64,000 nt of DNA, taken from positions 26,668,145-26,732,144 of the forward strand of contig OW028574.1 of assembly GCA_932294295.1 (NCBI GenBank), given 5' to 3'. Shown here piece after piece: positions 39,327-51,494 of this stretch; positions within the stretch are counted from its first letter, which is position 1, and every line of letters begins with the position of its first letter. The translations under genes and the position numbers were made by a program. The notes beneath the pieces were generated by a model. That model searched no databases and was not told the origin of the DNA. It saw only the letters and a list, made by a program, of their open reading frames with translations. Source of the stretch: Alitta virens. Taxonomy: Eukaryota > Annelida > Polychaeta > Phyllodocida > Nereididae.

Positions 39327-40744
39327 TTGCCAGCTTATTGTTGTTGACAGCTTAATGTTGTTGATAGCTTAATGTTGACAGCTTAATGTTGTTGACAGCT
39401 TAATTTTGTTGACAGCTTAATGTTGACAGCTTAATGTTGACAGCTTAATGTTGACAGCTTAATGTTGACAGCTTAATGTTGACAGCTTAATGTTGACAGC
39501 TTAATGTTGACAGCCTAATGTTGACAGCTAAATGTTGACAGCTAAATGTTGACAGCTTAATGTTGACAGCTTAATGTTGACAGCTTTATGTTGACAGCTT
39601 TATGTTGACAGCTTAATGTTGACAGCTTAATGTTGACAGCATAATGTTGACAGCCTAAAGTTGACAGCCTAATGTTGACAGCTTAATGTTGTTGACGGTT
39701 AATTTTGACAGCTTAATGTTGTTGACAGCTTAATGTTGTTGCCAGCTTAATGTTGTTGACAGCTTAATGTTGACAGCCTAATATTGTTGACAGTTACTTT
39801 TGACAGCTTAATGTTGTTGACAGCTTAATGTTGTTGACAGCTTAATGTTGACAGCTTAATGTTGACAGCTTAATGTTGACAGCTTAATGTTGACAGCTTG
39901 ATGTTGACAGCCTAAAGTTGACAGCCTAATGTTGACAGCTTAATGTTGTTGACGGTTAATTTTGACAGCTTAATGTTGTTGACAGCTTAATGTTGTTGCC
40001 AGCTTAATGTTGACAGCCTAATATTGTTGACAGTTAATTTTGACAGCTTAATGTTGTTGACAGCTTAATGTTGTTGACAGCTTAATGTTGTTGACAGCTT
40101 AATGTTGTTGACAGCTTAATGTTGACAGCTTAATGTTGACAGCTTAATGTTGACAGCTTAATGTTGACAGCTTAATGTTGACAGCTTAATGTTGACAGCT
40201 TAATGTTGACAACTTAATGTTGACAGCTTAATGTTGACAGCTTAATGTTGACAGCTTAATGTTGACAGCTTAATGTTGACAGCTTAATGGTGACAGCTTA
40301 ATGTTGTTGATAGCTTAATGTTGTTGATAGCTTAATGTTGACAGCATAATGTTGTTGACAGCTTAATGTTGTTGATAGCTTAATGTTGTTGATAGCTTAA
40401 TGTTGACAGCTTAATGTTGACAGCTTAATGTTGTTGACAGCTTAATGTTGACAGCTTAATGTTGACAGCTTAATGTTGACAGCTTAATGTTGACAGCTTA
40501 ATGTTGACAGCTTAATGTTGACAGCTTATTGTTGACAGCTTAATGTTGACAGCTTAGTGTTGACAGCCTAATGTTGACAGCCTAATGTTGACAGCTTAAT
40601 GTTGACAGCTTAATGTTGACAGCTTAATGTTGACAGCTTAATGCTGACAGCTTAATGTTGACAGCCTATTGTTGACAGCTTAATGTTGTTGAAAGCTTAA
40701 TGTTGACAGCTTAATGTTGACAGCTTAATGTTGACAGCTTAATG
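39327..40744 (+). repeat. D domain 4 (B-free, 1.4 kb) and return to type I
   Basis: Gacgg at 39694 and 39951 (257 bp apart), gttactt at 39793 and TTGTTGACAGTTAATT near 40,025; the A17 that normally sits between gccagc and gcctaata is missing in the second unit. Then come A17 and A runs, ggtgacag, gatagc pairs, gcataatg and an A run with cttagtg, two gcctaatg, gctgacag, cctattg and gaaagc (AAGCTT at 40693). The following B blocks end with CTGTTAAC monomers, a type I gamma trait, so the type II to type I change lies in this A run. Confidence 0.86.
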
Positions 40745-41887
40745 TTGTTAACTGTTAATGTTGTTAACTGTTAATGTTGTTAACTGTTAATGTTGTTAAC
40801 TGTTAATATTGTAAACTGTTAATGTTGTTAACTGTTAATGTTGTTAACTGTTAATGCTGTTAACTGTTAATGCTGTTAACTGTTAATGTTGCCAGCTTAA
40901 TGTTGTTGCCAGCTTAATGTTGTTGACAGCTTAATGTTGACAGCCTAATGTTGTTGACGGTTAATTTTGACAACTTAATTTTGACAACTTAATGTTGACA
41001 GCTCAATGTTGACAGCTTAATGTTGTTGACAGCTTAATGTTGTTGATAGCTTATTGTTGTTGATAGCTTAATGTTGACAGCTTAATGTTGACAGCTTATT
41101 GTTGACAGCTTAATGTTGACAGCTTATTGTTGACAGCTTAATGTTGACAGCTTAGTGTTGACAGCCTAATGTTGACAGCCTAATGTTGACAGCTTAATGT
41201 TGACAGCTTAATGTTGACAGCTTAATGTTGACAGCTTAATGCTGACAGCTTAATGTTGACAGCCTATTGTTGACAGCTTAATGTTGTTGAAAGCTTAATG
41301 TTGACAGCTTAATGTTGACAGCTTAATGTTGACAGCTTAATGTTGTTAACTGTTAATGTTGTTAACTGTTAATGTTGTTAACTGTTAATGTTGTTAACTG
41401 TTAATGTTGTAAACTGTTAATGTTGTTAACTGTTAATGTTGTTAACTGTTAATGCTGTTAACTGTTAATGCTGTTAACTGTTAATGTTGCCAGCTTAATG
41501 TTGTTGCCAGCTTAATGTTGTTGCCAGCTTAATGTTGTTGACAGCTTAATGTTGACAGCCTAATGTTGTTGACGGTTAATTTTGACAACTTAATTTTCAC
41601 AACTTAATGTTGACAGCTCAATGTTGACAGCTTAATGTTGTTGACAGCTTAATGTTGTTGATAGCTTAATGTTGTTGATAGCTTAATGTTGACAGCTTAA
41701 TGTTGACAGCTTAATGTTGTTGACAGCTTAATGTTGACAGCTTAATGTTGACAGCTTAATGTTGACAGCTTAATGTTGACAGCTTAATGTTGACAGCTTA
41801 ATGTTGACAGCTTAATGTTGACAGCTTATTGTTGACAGCTTATTGTTGACAGCTTAATGTTGACAGCTTAATGTTGACAGCTTAATG
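40745..41887 (+). repeat. Type I gamma-like units, two short copies (598 and 545 bp)
   Basis: B 40745-40888 (9) with C cassette 40956, and B 41343-41486 (9) with C cassette 41571; gaaagc precedes each (AAGCTT at 40693 and 41291). Both blocks end in two CTGTTAAC monomers as type I gamma blocks do, but have 9 rather than 14-20 monomers. The first cassette has ttttgacaac and an unusual gatagcttattg (about 41,047); the second has three gccagc monomers instead of two and ttttcacaac. Confidence 0.88.
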
Positions 41888-43953
41888 TTGTTAACTGTTA
41901 ATGTTGTTAACTGTTAATGTTGTTAACAGTTAATGTTGTTAACTGTTAATGTTGTTAACTGTTAATATTGTAAACTGTTAATGTTGTTAACTGTTAATGT
42001 TGTTAACTGTTAATGTTGTTAACTGTTAATGTTGTTAACTGTTAATGTTGCCAGCTTAATGTTGTTGCCAGCTTAATGTTGTTGACAGCTCAATGTTGAC
42101 AGCTTAATGTTGTTGACAGCTTAATGTTGTTGATAGCTTAATGTTGTTGATAGCTTAATGTTGACAGCTTAATGTTGTTAACTGTTAATGTTGTTAACTG
42201 TTAATGTTGTTAACTGTTAATATTGTAAACTGTTAATGTTGTTAACTGTTAATGTTGTTAACTGTTAATGTTGTTAACTGTTAATGTTGTTAACTGTTAA
42301 TGTTGCCAGCTTAATGTTGTTACCAGCTTAATGTTGTTGACAGCTTAATGTTGACATCCTAATGTTGTTGACGGTTAATTTTGACAACTTAATTTTCACA
42401 ACTTAATGTTGACAGCTTAATGTTGACAGCTTAATGTTGTTGACAGCTTAATGTTGTTGATAGCTTAATGTTGTTGATAGCTTAATGTTGACAGCTTAAT
42501 GTTGACAGCTTAATGTTGACAGCTTAATGTTGTTGACAGCTTAATGTTGACAGCTTAATGTTGACAGCTTAATGTTGACAGCTTAATGTTGACAGCTTAT
42601 TGTTGACAGCTTAATGTTGACAGCTTAATGTTGACAGCTTAATGTTGACAGCCTAATGTTGACAGCCTAAGGTTGACAGCTTAATGTTGACAGCTTAATG
42701 TTGACAGCTTAATGTTGACAACTTATTGTTGACAGCTTAATGTTGACAGCTTAATGTTGACAGCCTAATGTTGACAGGCTAATGTTGACAGCTTAATGTT
42801 GACAGCTTAATGTTGACAGCTTATTGTTGACAGCTTATTGTTGACAGCTTAATGTTGACAGCTTAGTGTTGACAGCCTAATGTTGACAGCCTAATGTTGA
42901 CAGCTTAATGTTGACAGCTTAATGTTGACAGCTTAATGTTGACAGCTTAATGTTGACAGCCTATTGTTGACAGCTTAATGTTGTTGAAAGCTTAATGTTG
43001 ACAGCTTAATGTTGTTAACTGTTAATGTTGTTAACTGTTAATGTTGTTAACTGTTAATGTTGTTAACTGTTAATGTTGTAAACTGTTAATGTTGTTAACT
43101 GTTAATGTTGTTAACTGTTAATGTTGTTAACTGTTAATGTTGTTAACTGTTAATGTTGTTAACTGTTAATGTTGTAAACTGTTAATGTTGTTAACTGTTA
43201 ATGTTGTTAACTGTTAATGCTGTTAACTGTTAATGCTGTTAACTGTTAATGTTGCCAGCTTAATGTTGTTGCCAGCTTAATGTTGTTTGACAGCTTAATG
43301 TTGACAGCCTAATGTTGTTGACGGTTAATTTTGACAACTTAATTTTCACAACTTAATGTTGACAGCTCAATGTTGACAGCTTAATGTTGTTGACAGCTTA
43401 ATGTTGTTGATAGCTTAATGTTGTTGATAGCTTAATGTTGACAGCTTAATGTTGACAGCTTAATGTTGTTGACAGCTTAATATTGACAGCTTAATGTTGA
43501 CAGCTTAATGTTGACAGCTTAATGTTGACAGCTTAATGTTGACAGCTTAATGTTGTTGCCAGCTTAATGTTGTTGCCAGCTTAATGTTGTTGACAGCTTA
43601 ATGTTGACAGCCTAATGTTGTTGACGGTTAATTTTGACAACTTAATTTTCACAACTTAATGTTGACAGCTCAATGTTGACAGCTTAATGTTGTTGACAGC
43701 TTAATGTTGTTGATAGCTTAATGTTGTTGATAGCTTAATGTTGACAGCTTAATGTTGACAGCTTAATGTTGTTGACAGCTTAATGTTGACAGCTTAATGT
43801 TGACAGCTTAATGTTGACAGCTTAATGTTGACAGCTTAATGTTGACAGCTTAATGTTGACAGCTTAATGTTGACAGCTTAATGTTGACAGCTTATTGTTG
43901 ACAGCTTATTGTTGACAGCTTAATGTTGACAGCTTAATGTTGACAGCTTAATG
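41888..43953 (+). repeat. Type I HOR near-copy of the window start (2,066 bp)
   Basis: B-alpha 41888-42047 (10, TTAACAG in monomer 3 at 41922), spacer, B-beta 42175-42302 (8), cat-type C cassette (42370), A run with gcctaagg, gaaagc, B-gamma 43012-43251 (15), two C cassettes 303 bp apart (43320, 43623). Landmarks lie 41,775 bp from those of copy 1 (113, 147, 400, 580, 595) up to the gamma block, where one monomer is missing and the offset drops by 16. The 303-bp cassette spacing is one A monomer shorter than the 317 bp in copies 1 and 2. A tattgacag change at about 43,480 is private. Confidence 0.92.
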
Positions 43954-45688
43954 TTGTTAACTGTTAATGTTGTTAACTGTTAATGTTGTTAACAGTTCAT
44001 GTTGTTAACTGTTAATGTTGTTAACTGTTAATATTGTAAACTGTTAATGTTGTTAACTGTTAATGTTGTTAACTGTTAATGTTGTTAACTGTTAATGTTG
44101 TTAACTGTTAATGTTGCCAGCTTAATGTTGTTGCCAGCTTAATGTTGTTGACAGCTCAATGTTGACAGCTTAATGTTGTTGACAGCTTAATGTTGTTGAT
44201 AGCTTAATGTTGTTGATAGCTTAATGTTGACAGCTTAATGTTGTTAACTGTTAATGTTGTTAACTGTTAATGTTGTTAACTGTTAATATTGTAAACTGTT
44301 AATGTTGTTAACTGTTAATGTTGTTAACTGTTAATGTTGTTAACTGTTAATGTTGTTAACTGTTAATGTTGCCAGCTTAATGTTGTTACCAGCTTAATGT
44401 TGTTGACAGCTTAATGTTGACATCCTAATGTTGTTGACGGTTAATTTTGACAACTTAATTTTCACAACTTAATGTTGACAGCTTAATGTTGACAGCTTAA
44501 TGTTGTTGACAGCTTAATGTTGTTGATAGCTTAATGTTGTTGATAGCTTAATGTTGACAGCTTAATGTTGACAGCTTAATGTTGACAGCTTAATGTTGTT
44601 GACAGCTTAATGTTGACAGCTTAATGTTGACAGCTTAATGTTGACAGCTTAATGTTGACAGCTTATTGTTGACAGCTTAATGTTGACAGCTTAATGTTGA
44701 CAGCTTAATGTTGACAGCCTAATGTTGACAGCCTAAGGTTGACAGCTTAATGTTGACAGCTTAATGTTGACAGCTTAATGTTGACAACTTATTGTTGACA
44801 GCTTAATGTTGACAGCTTAATGTTGACAGCCTAATGTTGACAGGCTAATGTTGACAGCTTAATGTTGACAGCTTAATGTTGACAGCTTATTGTTGACAGC
44901 TTATTGTTGACAGCTTAATGTTGACAGCTTAGTGTTGACAGCCTAATGTTGACAGCTTAATGTTGACAGCTTAATGTTGACAGCTTAATGTTGACAGCTT
45001 AATGTTGACAGCTTAATGTTGACAGCCTATTGTTGACAGCTTAATGTTGTTGAAAGCTTAATGTTGACAGCTTAATGTTGTTAACTGTTAATGTTGTTAA
45101 CTGTTAATGTTGTTAACTGTTAATGTTGTTAACTGTTAATGTTGTAAACTGTTAATGTTGTTAACTGTTAATGTTGTTAACTGTTAATGTTGTTAACTGT
45201 TAATGTTGTTAACTGTTAATGTTGTTAACTGTTAATGTTGTAAACTGTTAATGTTGTTAACTGTTAATGTTGTTAACTGTTAATGCTGTTAACTGTTAAT
45301 GCTGTTAACTGTTAATGTTGCCAGCTTAATGTTGTTGCCAGCTTAATGTTGTTTGACAGCTTAATGTTGACAGCCTAATGTTGTTGACGGTTAATTTTGA
45401 CAACTTAATTTTCACAACTTAATGTTGACAGCTCAATGTTGACAGCTTAATGTTGTTGACAGCTTAATGTTGTTGATAGCTTAATGTTGTTGATAGCTTA
45501 ATGTTGACAGCTTAATGTTGACAGCTTAATGTTGTTGACAGCTTAATGTTGACAGCTTAATGTTGACAGCTTAATGTTGACAGCTTAATGTTGACAGCTT
45601 AATGTTGACAGCTTAATGTTGACAGCTTATTGTTGACAGCTTATTGTTGACAGCTTAATGTTGACAGCTTAATGTTGACAGCTTAATG
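43954..45688 (+). repeat. Type I higher-order repeat (1,735 bp, canonical)
   Basis: B-alpha 43954-44113 (10, TTAACAGTTCATG in monomer 3), spacer, B-beta 44241-44368 (8), C cassette (44436), A run, gaaagc (45054), B-gamma 45078-45317 (15), C cassette with the 18-bp ttgtttgacag monomer (45386), A run. It corresponds to the copy at 4,834. The A run after gcctaatg lacks the usual second gcctaatg (about 44,950). No 2,639-bp duplication is seen here, so that duplication is specific to the start of the window. Confidence 0.92.
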
Positions 45689-47551
45689 TTGTTAACTGTT
45701 AATGTTGTTAACTGTTAATGTTGTTAACTGTTAATGTTGTTAACTGTTAATGTTGTTAACTGTTAATGTTGTTAACTGTTAATGTTGTAAACTGTTAATG
45801 TTGTTAACTGTTAATGTTGTTAACTGTTAATGTTGTTAACTGTTAATGTTGTTAACTGTTAATGTTGTTAACTGTTAATGTTGTTAACTGTTAATGTTGC
45901 CAGCTTAATGTTGTTGCCAGCTTAATGTTGTTGACAGCTCAATGTTGACAGCTTAATGTTGTTGACAGCTTAATGTTGTTGATAGCTTAATGTTGTTGAT
46001 AGCTTAATGTTGACAGCTTAATGTTGTTAACTGTTAATGTTGTTAACTGTTAATGTTGTTAACTGTTAATATTGTAAACTGTTAATGTTGTTAACTGTTA
46101 ATGTTGTTAACTGTTAATGTTGTTAACTGTTAATGTTGTTAACTGTTAATGTTGCCAGCTTAATGTTGTTACCAGCTTAATGTTGTTGACAGCTTAATGT
46201 TGACATCCTAATGTTGTTGACGGTTAATTTTGACAACTTAATTTTCACAACTTAATGTTGACAGCTTAATGTTGACAGCTTAATGTTGACAGCTTAATGT
46301 TGTTGACAGCTTAATGTTGACAGCTTAATGTTGACAGCTTAATGTTGACAGCTTATTGTTGACAGCTTAATGTTGACAGCTTAATGTTGACAGCTTAATG
46401 TTGACAGCCTAATGTTGACAGCCTAAGGTTGACAGCTTAATGTTGACAGCTTAATGTTGACAGCTTAATGTTGACAACTTATTGTTGACAGCTTAATGTT
46501 GACAGCTTAATGTTGACAGCCTAATGTTGACAGGCTAATGTTGACAGCTTAATGTTGACAGCTTAATGTTGACAGCTTATTGTTGACAGCTTATTGTTGA
46601 CAGCTTAATGTTGACAGCTTAGTGTTGACAGCCTAATGTTGACAGCCTAATGTTGACAGCTTAATGTTGACAGCTTAATGTTGACAGCTTAATGTTGACA
46701 GCTTAATGTTGACAGCCTATTGTTGACAGCTTAATGTTGTTGACAGCTTAATGTTGTTGAAAGCTTAATGTTGACAGCTTAATGTTGTTAACTGTTAATG
46801 TTGTTAACTGTTAATGTTGTTAACTGTTAATGTTGTTAACTGTTAATGTTGTAAACTGTTAATGTTGTTAACTGTTAATGTTGTTAACTGTTAATGTTGT
46901 TAACTGTTAATGTTGTTAACTGTTAATGTTGTTAACTGTTAATGTTGTAAACTGTTAATGTTGTTAACTGTTAATGTTGTTAACTGTTAATGCTGTTAAC
47001 TGTTAATGCTGTTAACTGTTAATGTTGCCAGCTTAATGTTGTTGCCAGCTTAATGTTGTTGACAGCTTAATGTTGACAGCCTAATGTTGTTGACGGTTAA
47101 TTTTGACAACTTAATTTTCACAACTTAATGTTGACAGCTCAATGTTGACAGCTTAATGTTGTTGACAGCTTAATGTTGTTGATAGCTTAATGTTGTTGAT
47201 AGCTTAATGTTGACAGCTTAATGTTGACAGCTTAATGTTGTTGACAGCTTAATGTTGACAGCTTAATGTTGACAGCTTAATGTTGACAGCTTAATGTTGA
47301 CAGCTTAATGTTGACAGCTTAATGTTGACAGCTTAATGTTGACAGCTTATTGTTGACAGCTTATTGTTGACAGCTTAATGTTGACAGCTTAGTGTTGACA
47401 GCCTAATGTTGACAGCCTAATGTTGACAGCTTAATGTTGACAGCTTAATGTTGACAGCTTAATGTTGACAGCTTAATGTTGACAGCTTAATGTTGACAGC
47501 CTATTGTTGACAGCTTAATGTTGTTGAAAGCTTAATGTTGACAGCTTAATG
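45689..47551 (+). repeat. Type I higher-order repeat (1,863 bp) ending in an A-run junction
   Basis: B-alpha 45689-45896 (13), spacer, B-beta 46024-46151 (8), C cassette (46219; gatagc pair absent, as in the copy at 6,683), A run, an extra A17 before gaaagc (about 46,738), B-gamma 46785-47024 (15), C cassette (47092). After the gatagc pair, the A run reaches the cttattg pair and then continues with A and cttagtg, i.e. switches from the alpha lead-in to the gamma lead-in, and skips alpha and beta. The switch lies at about 47,350-47,395. Confidence 0.9.
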
Positions 47552-49729
47552 TTGTTAACTGTTAATGTTGTTAACTGTTAATGTTGTTAACTGTTAATGT
47601 TGTTAACTGTTAATGTTGTAAACTGTTAATGTTGTTAACTGTTAATGTTGTTAACTGTTAATGTTGTTAACTGTTAATGTTGTTAACTGTTTATGTTGTT
47701 AACTGTTAATGTTGCCAGCTTAATGTTGTTACCAGCTTAATGTTGTTGACAGCTTAATGTTGACATCCTAATGTTGTTGACGGTTAATTTTGACAACTTA
47801 ATTTTCACAACTTAATGTTGACAGCTTAATGTTGACAGCTTAATGTTGACAGCTTAATGTTGTTGACAGCTTAATGTTGACAGCTTAATGTTGACAGCTT
47901 AATGTTGACAGCTTAATGTTGACAGCTTATTGTTGACAGCTTAATGTTGACAGCTTAATGTTGACAGCTTAATGTTGACAGCCTAATGTTGACAGCCTAA
48001 GGTTGACAGCTTAATGTTGACAGCTTAATGTTGACAGATTAATGTTGACAACTTATTGTTGACAGCTTAATGTTGACAGCTTAATGTTGACAGCCTAATG
48101 TTGACAGGCTAATGTTGACAGCTTAATGTTGACAGCTTAATGTTGACAGCTTATTGTTGACAGCTTATTGTTGACAGCTTAATGTTGACAGCTTAGTGTT
48201 GACAGCCTAATGTTGACAGCCTAATGTTGACAGCTTAATGTTGACAGCTTAATGTTGACAGCTTAATGTTGACAGCTTAATGTTGACAGCTTAATGTTGA
48301 CAGCCTATTGTTGACAGCTTAATGTTGTTGAAAGCTTAATGTTGACAGCTTAATGTTGTTAACTGTTAATGTTGTTAACTGTTAATGTTGTTAACTGTTA
48401 ATGTTGTTAACTGTTAATGTTGTAAACTGTTAATGTTGTTAACTGTTAATGTTGTTAACTGTTAATGTTGTTAACTGTTAATGTTGTTAACTGTTAATGT
48501 TGTTAACTGTTAATGTTGTAAACTGTTAATGTTGTTAACTGTTAATGTTGTTAACTGTTAATGCTGTTAACTGTTAATGCTGTTAACTGTTAATGTTGCC
48601 AGCTTAATGTTGTTGCCAGCTTAATGTTGTTGACAGCTTAATGTTGACAGCCTAATGTTGTTGACGGTTAATTTTGACAACTTAATTTTCACAACTTAAT
48701 GTTGACAGCTTAATGTTGACAGCTTAATGTTGTTGACAGCTTAATGTTGTTGATAGCTTAATGTTGTTGATAGCTTAATGTTGACAGCTTAATGTTGACA
48801 GCTTAATGTTGTTGACAGCTTAATGTTGACAGCTTAATGTTGACAGCTTAATGTTGACAGCTTAATGTTGACAGCTTAATGTTGACAGCTTAATGTTGAC
48901 AGCTTAATGTTGACAGCTTAATGTTGACAGCTTATTGTTGACAGCTTATTGTTGACAGCTTAATGTTGACAGCTTAGTGTTGACAGCCTAATGTTGACAG
49001 CCTAATGTTGACAGCTTAATGTTGACAGCTTAATGTTGACAGCTTAATGTTGACAGCTTAATGTTGACAGCTTAATGTTGACAGCCTATTGTTGACAGCT
49101 TAATGTTGTTGAAAGCTTAATGTTGACAGCTTAATGTTGTTAACTGTTAATGTTGTTAACTGTTAATGTTGTTAACTGTTAATGTTGTTAACTGTTAATG
49201 TTGTAAACTGTTAATGTTGTTAACTGTTAATGTTGTTAACTGTTAATGTTGTTAACTGTTAATGTTGTTAACTGTTAATGTTGTAAACTGTTAATGTTGT
49301 AAACTGTTAATGTTGTTAACTGTTAATGTTGTTAACTGTTAATGCTGTTAACTGTTAATGCTGTTAACTGTTAATGTTGCCAGCTTAATGTTGTTGACAG
49401 CTTAATGTTGACAGCCTAATGTTGTTGACGGTTAATTTTGACAACTTAATTTTCACAACTTAATGTTGACAGCTCAATGTTGACAGCTTAATGCTGTTGA
49501 CAGCTTAATGTTGTTGATAGCTTAATGTTGTTGATAGCTTAATGTTGACAGCTTAATGTTGACAGCTTAATGTTGTTGACAGCTTAATGTTGACAGCTTA
49601 ATGTTGACAGCTTAATGTTGACAGCTTAATGTTGACAGCTTAATGTTGACAGCTTAATGTTGACAGCTTATTGTTGACAGCTTATTGTTGACAGCTTAAT
49701 GTTGACAGCTTAATGTTGACAGCTTAATG
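47552..49729 (+). repeat. Rearranged type I units with a hybrid gamma/beta B block
   Basis: B 47552-47711 (10) is entered like a gamma block (gaaagc before it, gtaaact as fifth monomer) but left like a beta block (ttaccagc, cat variant 47764, gacgg 47779). Then A run with gcctaagg and a rare gacagattaatg (about 48,030), gaaagc, B-gamma 48356-48595 (15), C cassette (48663, with cttaatg in place of ctcaatg), A run that again skips alpha and beta, gaaagc, B-gamma 49137-49376 (15, with an adjacent pair of gtaaact), and C cassette (49427) with a single gccagc monomer and a gctgttgacag. The same hybrid block and rare variant recur at 59,493 and about 59,978. Confidence 0.9.
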
Positions 49730-51494
49730 TTGTTAACTGTTAATGTTGTTAACTGTTAATGTTGTTAACTGTTAATGTTGTTAACTGTTAATGTTGTTAA
49801 CTGTTAATATTGTAAACTGTTAATGTTGTTAACTGTTAATGTTGTTAACTGTTAATGTTGTTAACTGTTAATGTTGTTAACTGTTAATGTTGTTAACTGT
49901 TAATGTTGTTAACTGTTAATGTTGCCAGCTTAATGTTGTTGCCAGCTTAATGTTGTTGACAGCTCAATGTTGACAGCTTAATGTTGTTGACAGCTTAATG
50001 TTGTTGATAGCTTAATGTTGTTGATAGCTTAATGTTGACAGCTTAATGTTGTTAACTGTTAATGTTGTTAACTGTTAATGTTGTTAACTGTTAATATTGT
50101 AAACTGTTAATGTTGTTAACTGTTAATGTTGTTAACTGTTAAAGTTGTTAACTGTTAATGTTGTTAACTGTTAATGTTGCCAGCTTAATGTTGTTACCAG
50201 CTTAATGTTGTTGACAGCTTAATGTTGACATCCTAATGTTGCTGACGGTTAATTTTGACAACTTAATTTTGACAACTTAATGTTGACAGCTTAATGTTGA
50301 CAGCTTAATGTTGTTGACAGCTTAATGTTGTTGATAGCTTAATGTTGTTGATAGCTTAATGTTGACAGCTTAATGTTGACAGCTTAATGTTGACAGCTTA
50401 ATGTTGTTGACAGCTTAATGTTGACAGCTTAATGTTGACAGCTTAATGTTGACAGCTTAATGTTGACAGCTTATTGTTGACAGCTTAATGTTGACAGCTT
50501 AATGTTGACAGCTTAATGTTGACAGCCTAATGTTGACAGCCTAAGGTTGACAGCTTAATGTTGACAGCTTAATGTTGACAGCTTAATGTTGACAACTTAT
50601 TGTTGACAGCTTAATGTTGACAGCTTAATGTTGACAGCCTAATGTTGACAGGCTAATGTTGACAGCTTAATGTTGACAGCTTAATGTTGACAGCTTATTG
50701 TTGACAGCTTATTGTTGACAGCTTAATGTTGACAGCTTAGTGTTGACAGCCTAATGTTGACAGCCTAATGTTGACAGCTTAATGTTGACAGCTTAATGTT
50801 GACAGCTTAATGTTGACAGCTTAATGTTGACAGCCTATTGTTGACAGCTTAATGTTGTTGAAAGCTTAATGTTGACAGCTTAATGTTGTTAACTGTTAAT
50901 GTTGTTAACTGTTAATGTTGTTAACTGTTAATGTTGTTAACTGTTAATGTTGTTAACTGTTAATGTTGTTAACTGTTAATGTTGTTAACTGTTAATGTTG
51001 TTAACTGTTAATGTTGTTAACTGTTAATGTTGTTAACTGTTAATGTTGTAAACTGTTAATGTTGTAAACTGTTAATGTTGTTAACTGTTAATGTTGTTAA
51101 CTGTTAATGCTGTTAACTGTTAATGCTGTTAACTGTTAATGTTGCCAGCTTAATGTTGTTGACAGCTTAATGTTGACAGCCTAATGTTGTTGACGGTTAA
51201 TTTTGACAACTTAATTTTCACAACTTAATGTTGACAGCTCAATGTTGACAGCTTAATGCTGTTGACAGCTTAATGTTGTTGATAGCTTAATGTTGTTGAT
51301 AGCTTAATGTTGACAGCTTAATGTTGACAGCTTAATGTTGTTGACAGCTTAATGTTGACAGCTTAATGTTGACAGCTTAATGTTGACAGCTTAATGTTGA
51401 CAGCTTAATGTTGACAGCTTAATGTTGACAGCTTATTGTTGACAGCTTATTGTTGACAGCTTAATGTTGACAGCTTAATGTTGACAGCTTAATG
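49730..51494 (+). repeat. Type I higher-order repeat (1,765 bp), first of a recent tandem pair
   Basis: B-alpha 49730-49921 (12), spacer, B-beta 50049-50176 (8, with a gttaaagttg change near 50,140), C cassette (50244, with gctgacgg and ttttgacaac), A run, gaaagc (50862), B-gamma 50886-51141 (16, ending with the gtaaact pair and CTGTTAAC pair), C cassette (51192, single gccagc, gctgttgacag). The three private changes in beta and its cassette recur exactly 1,765 bp downstream, which marks a recent tandem duplication. Confidence 0.93.
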
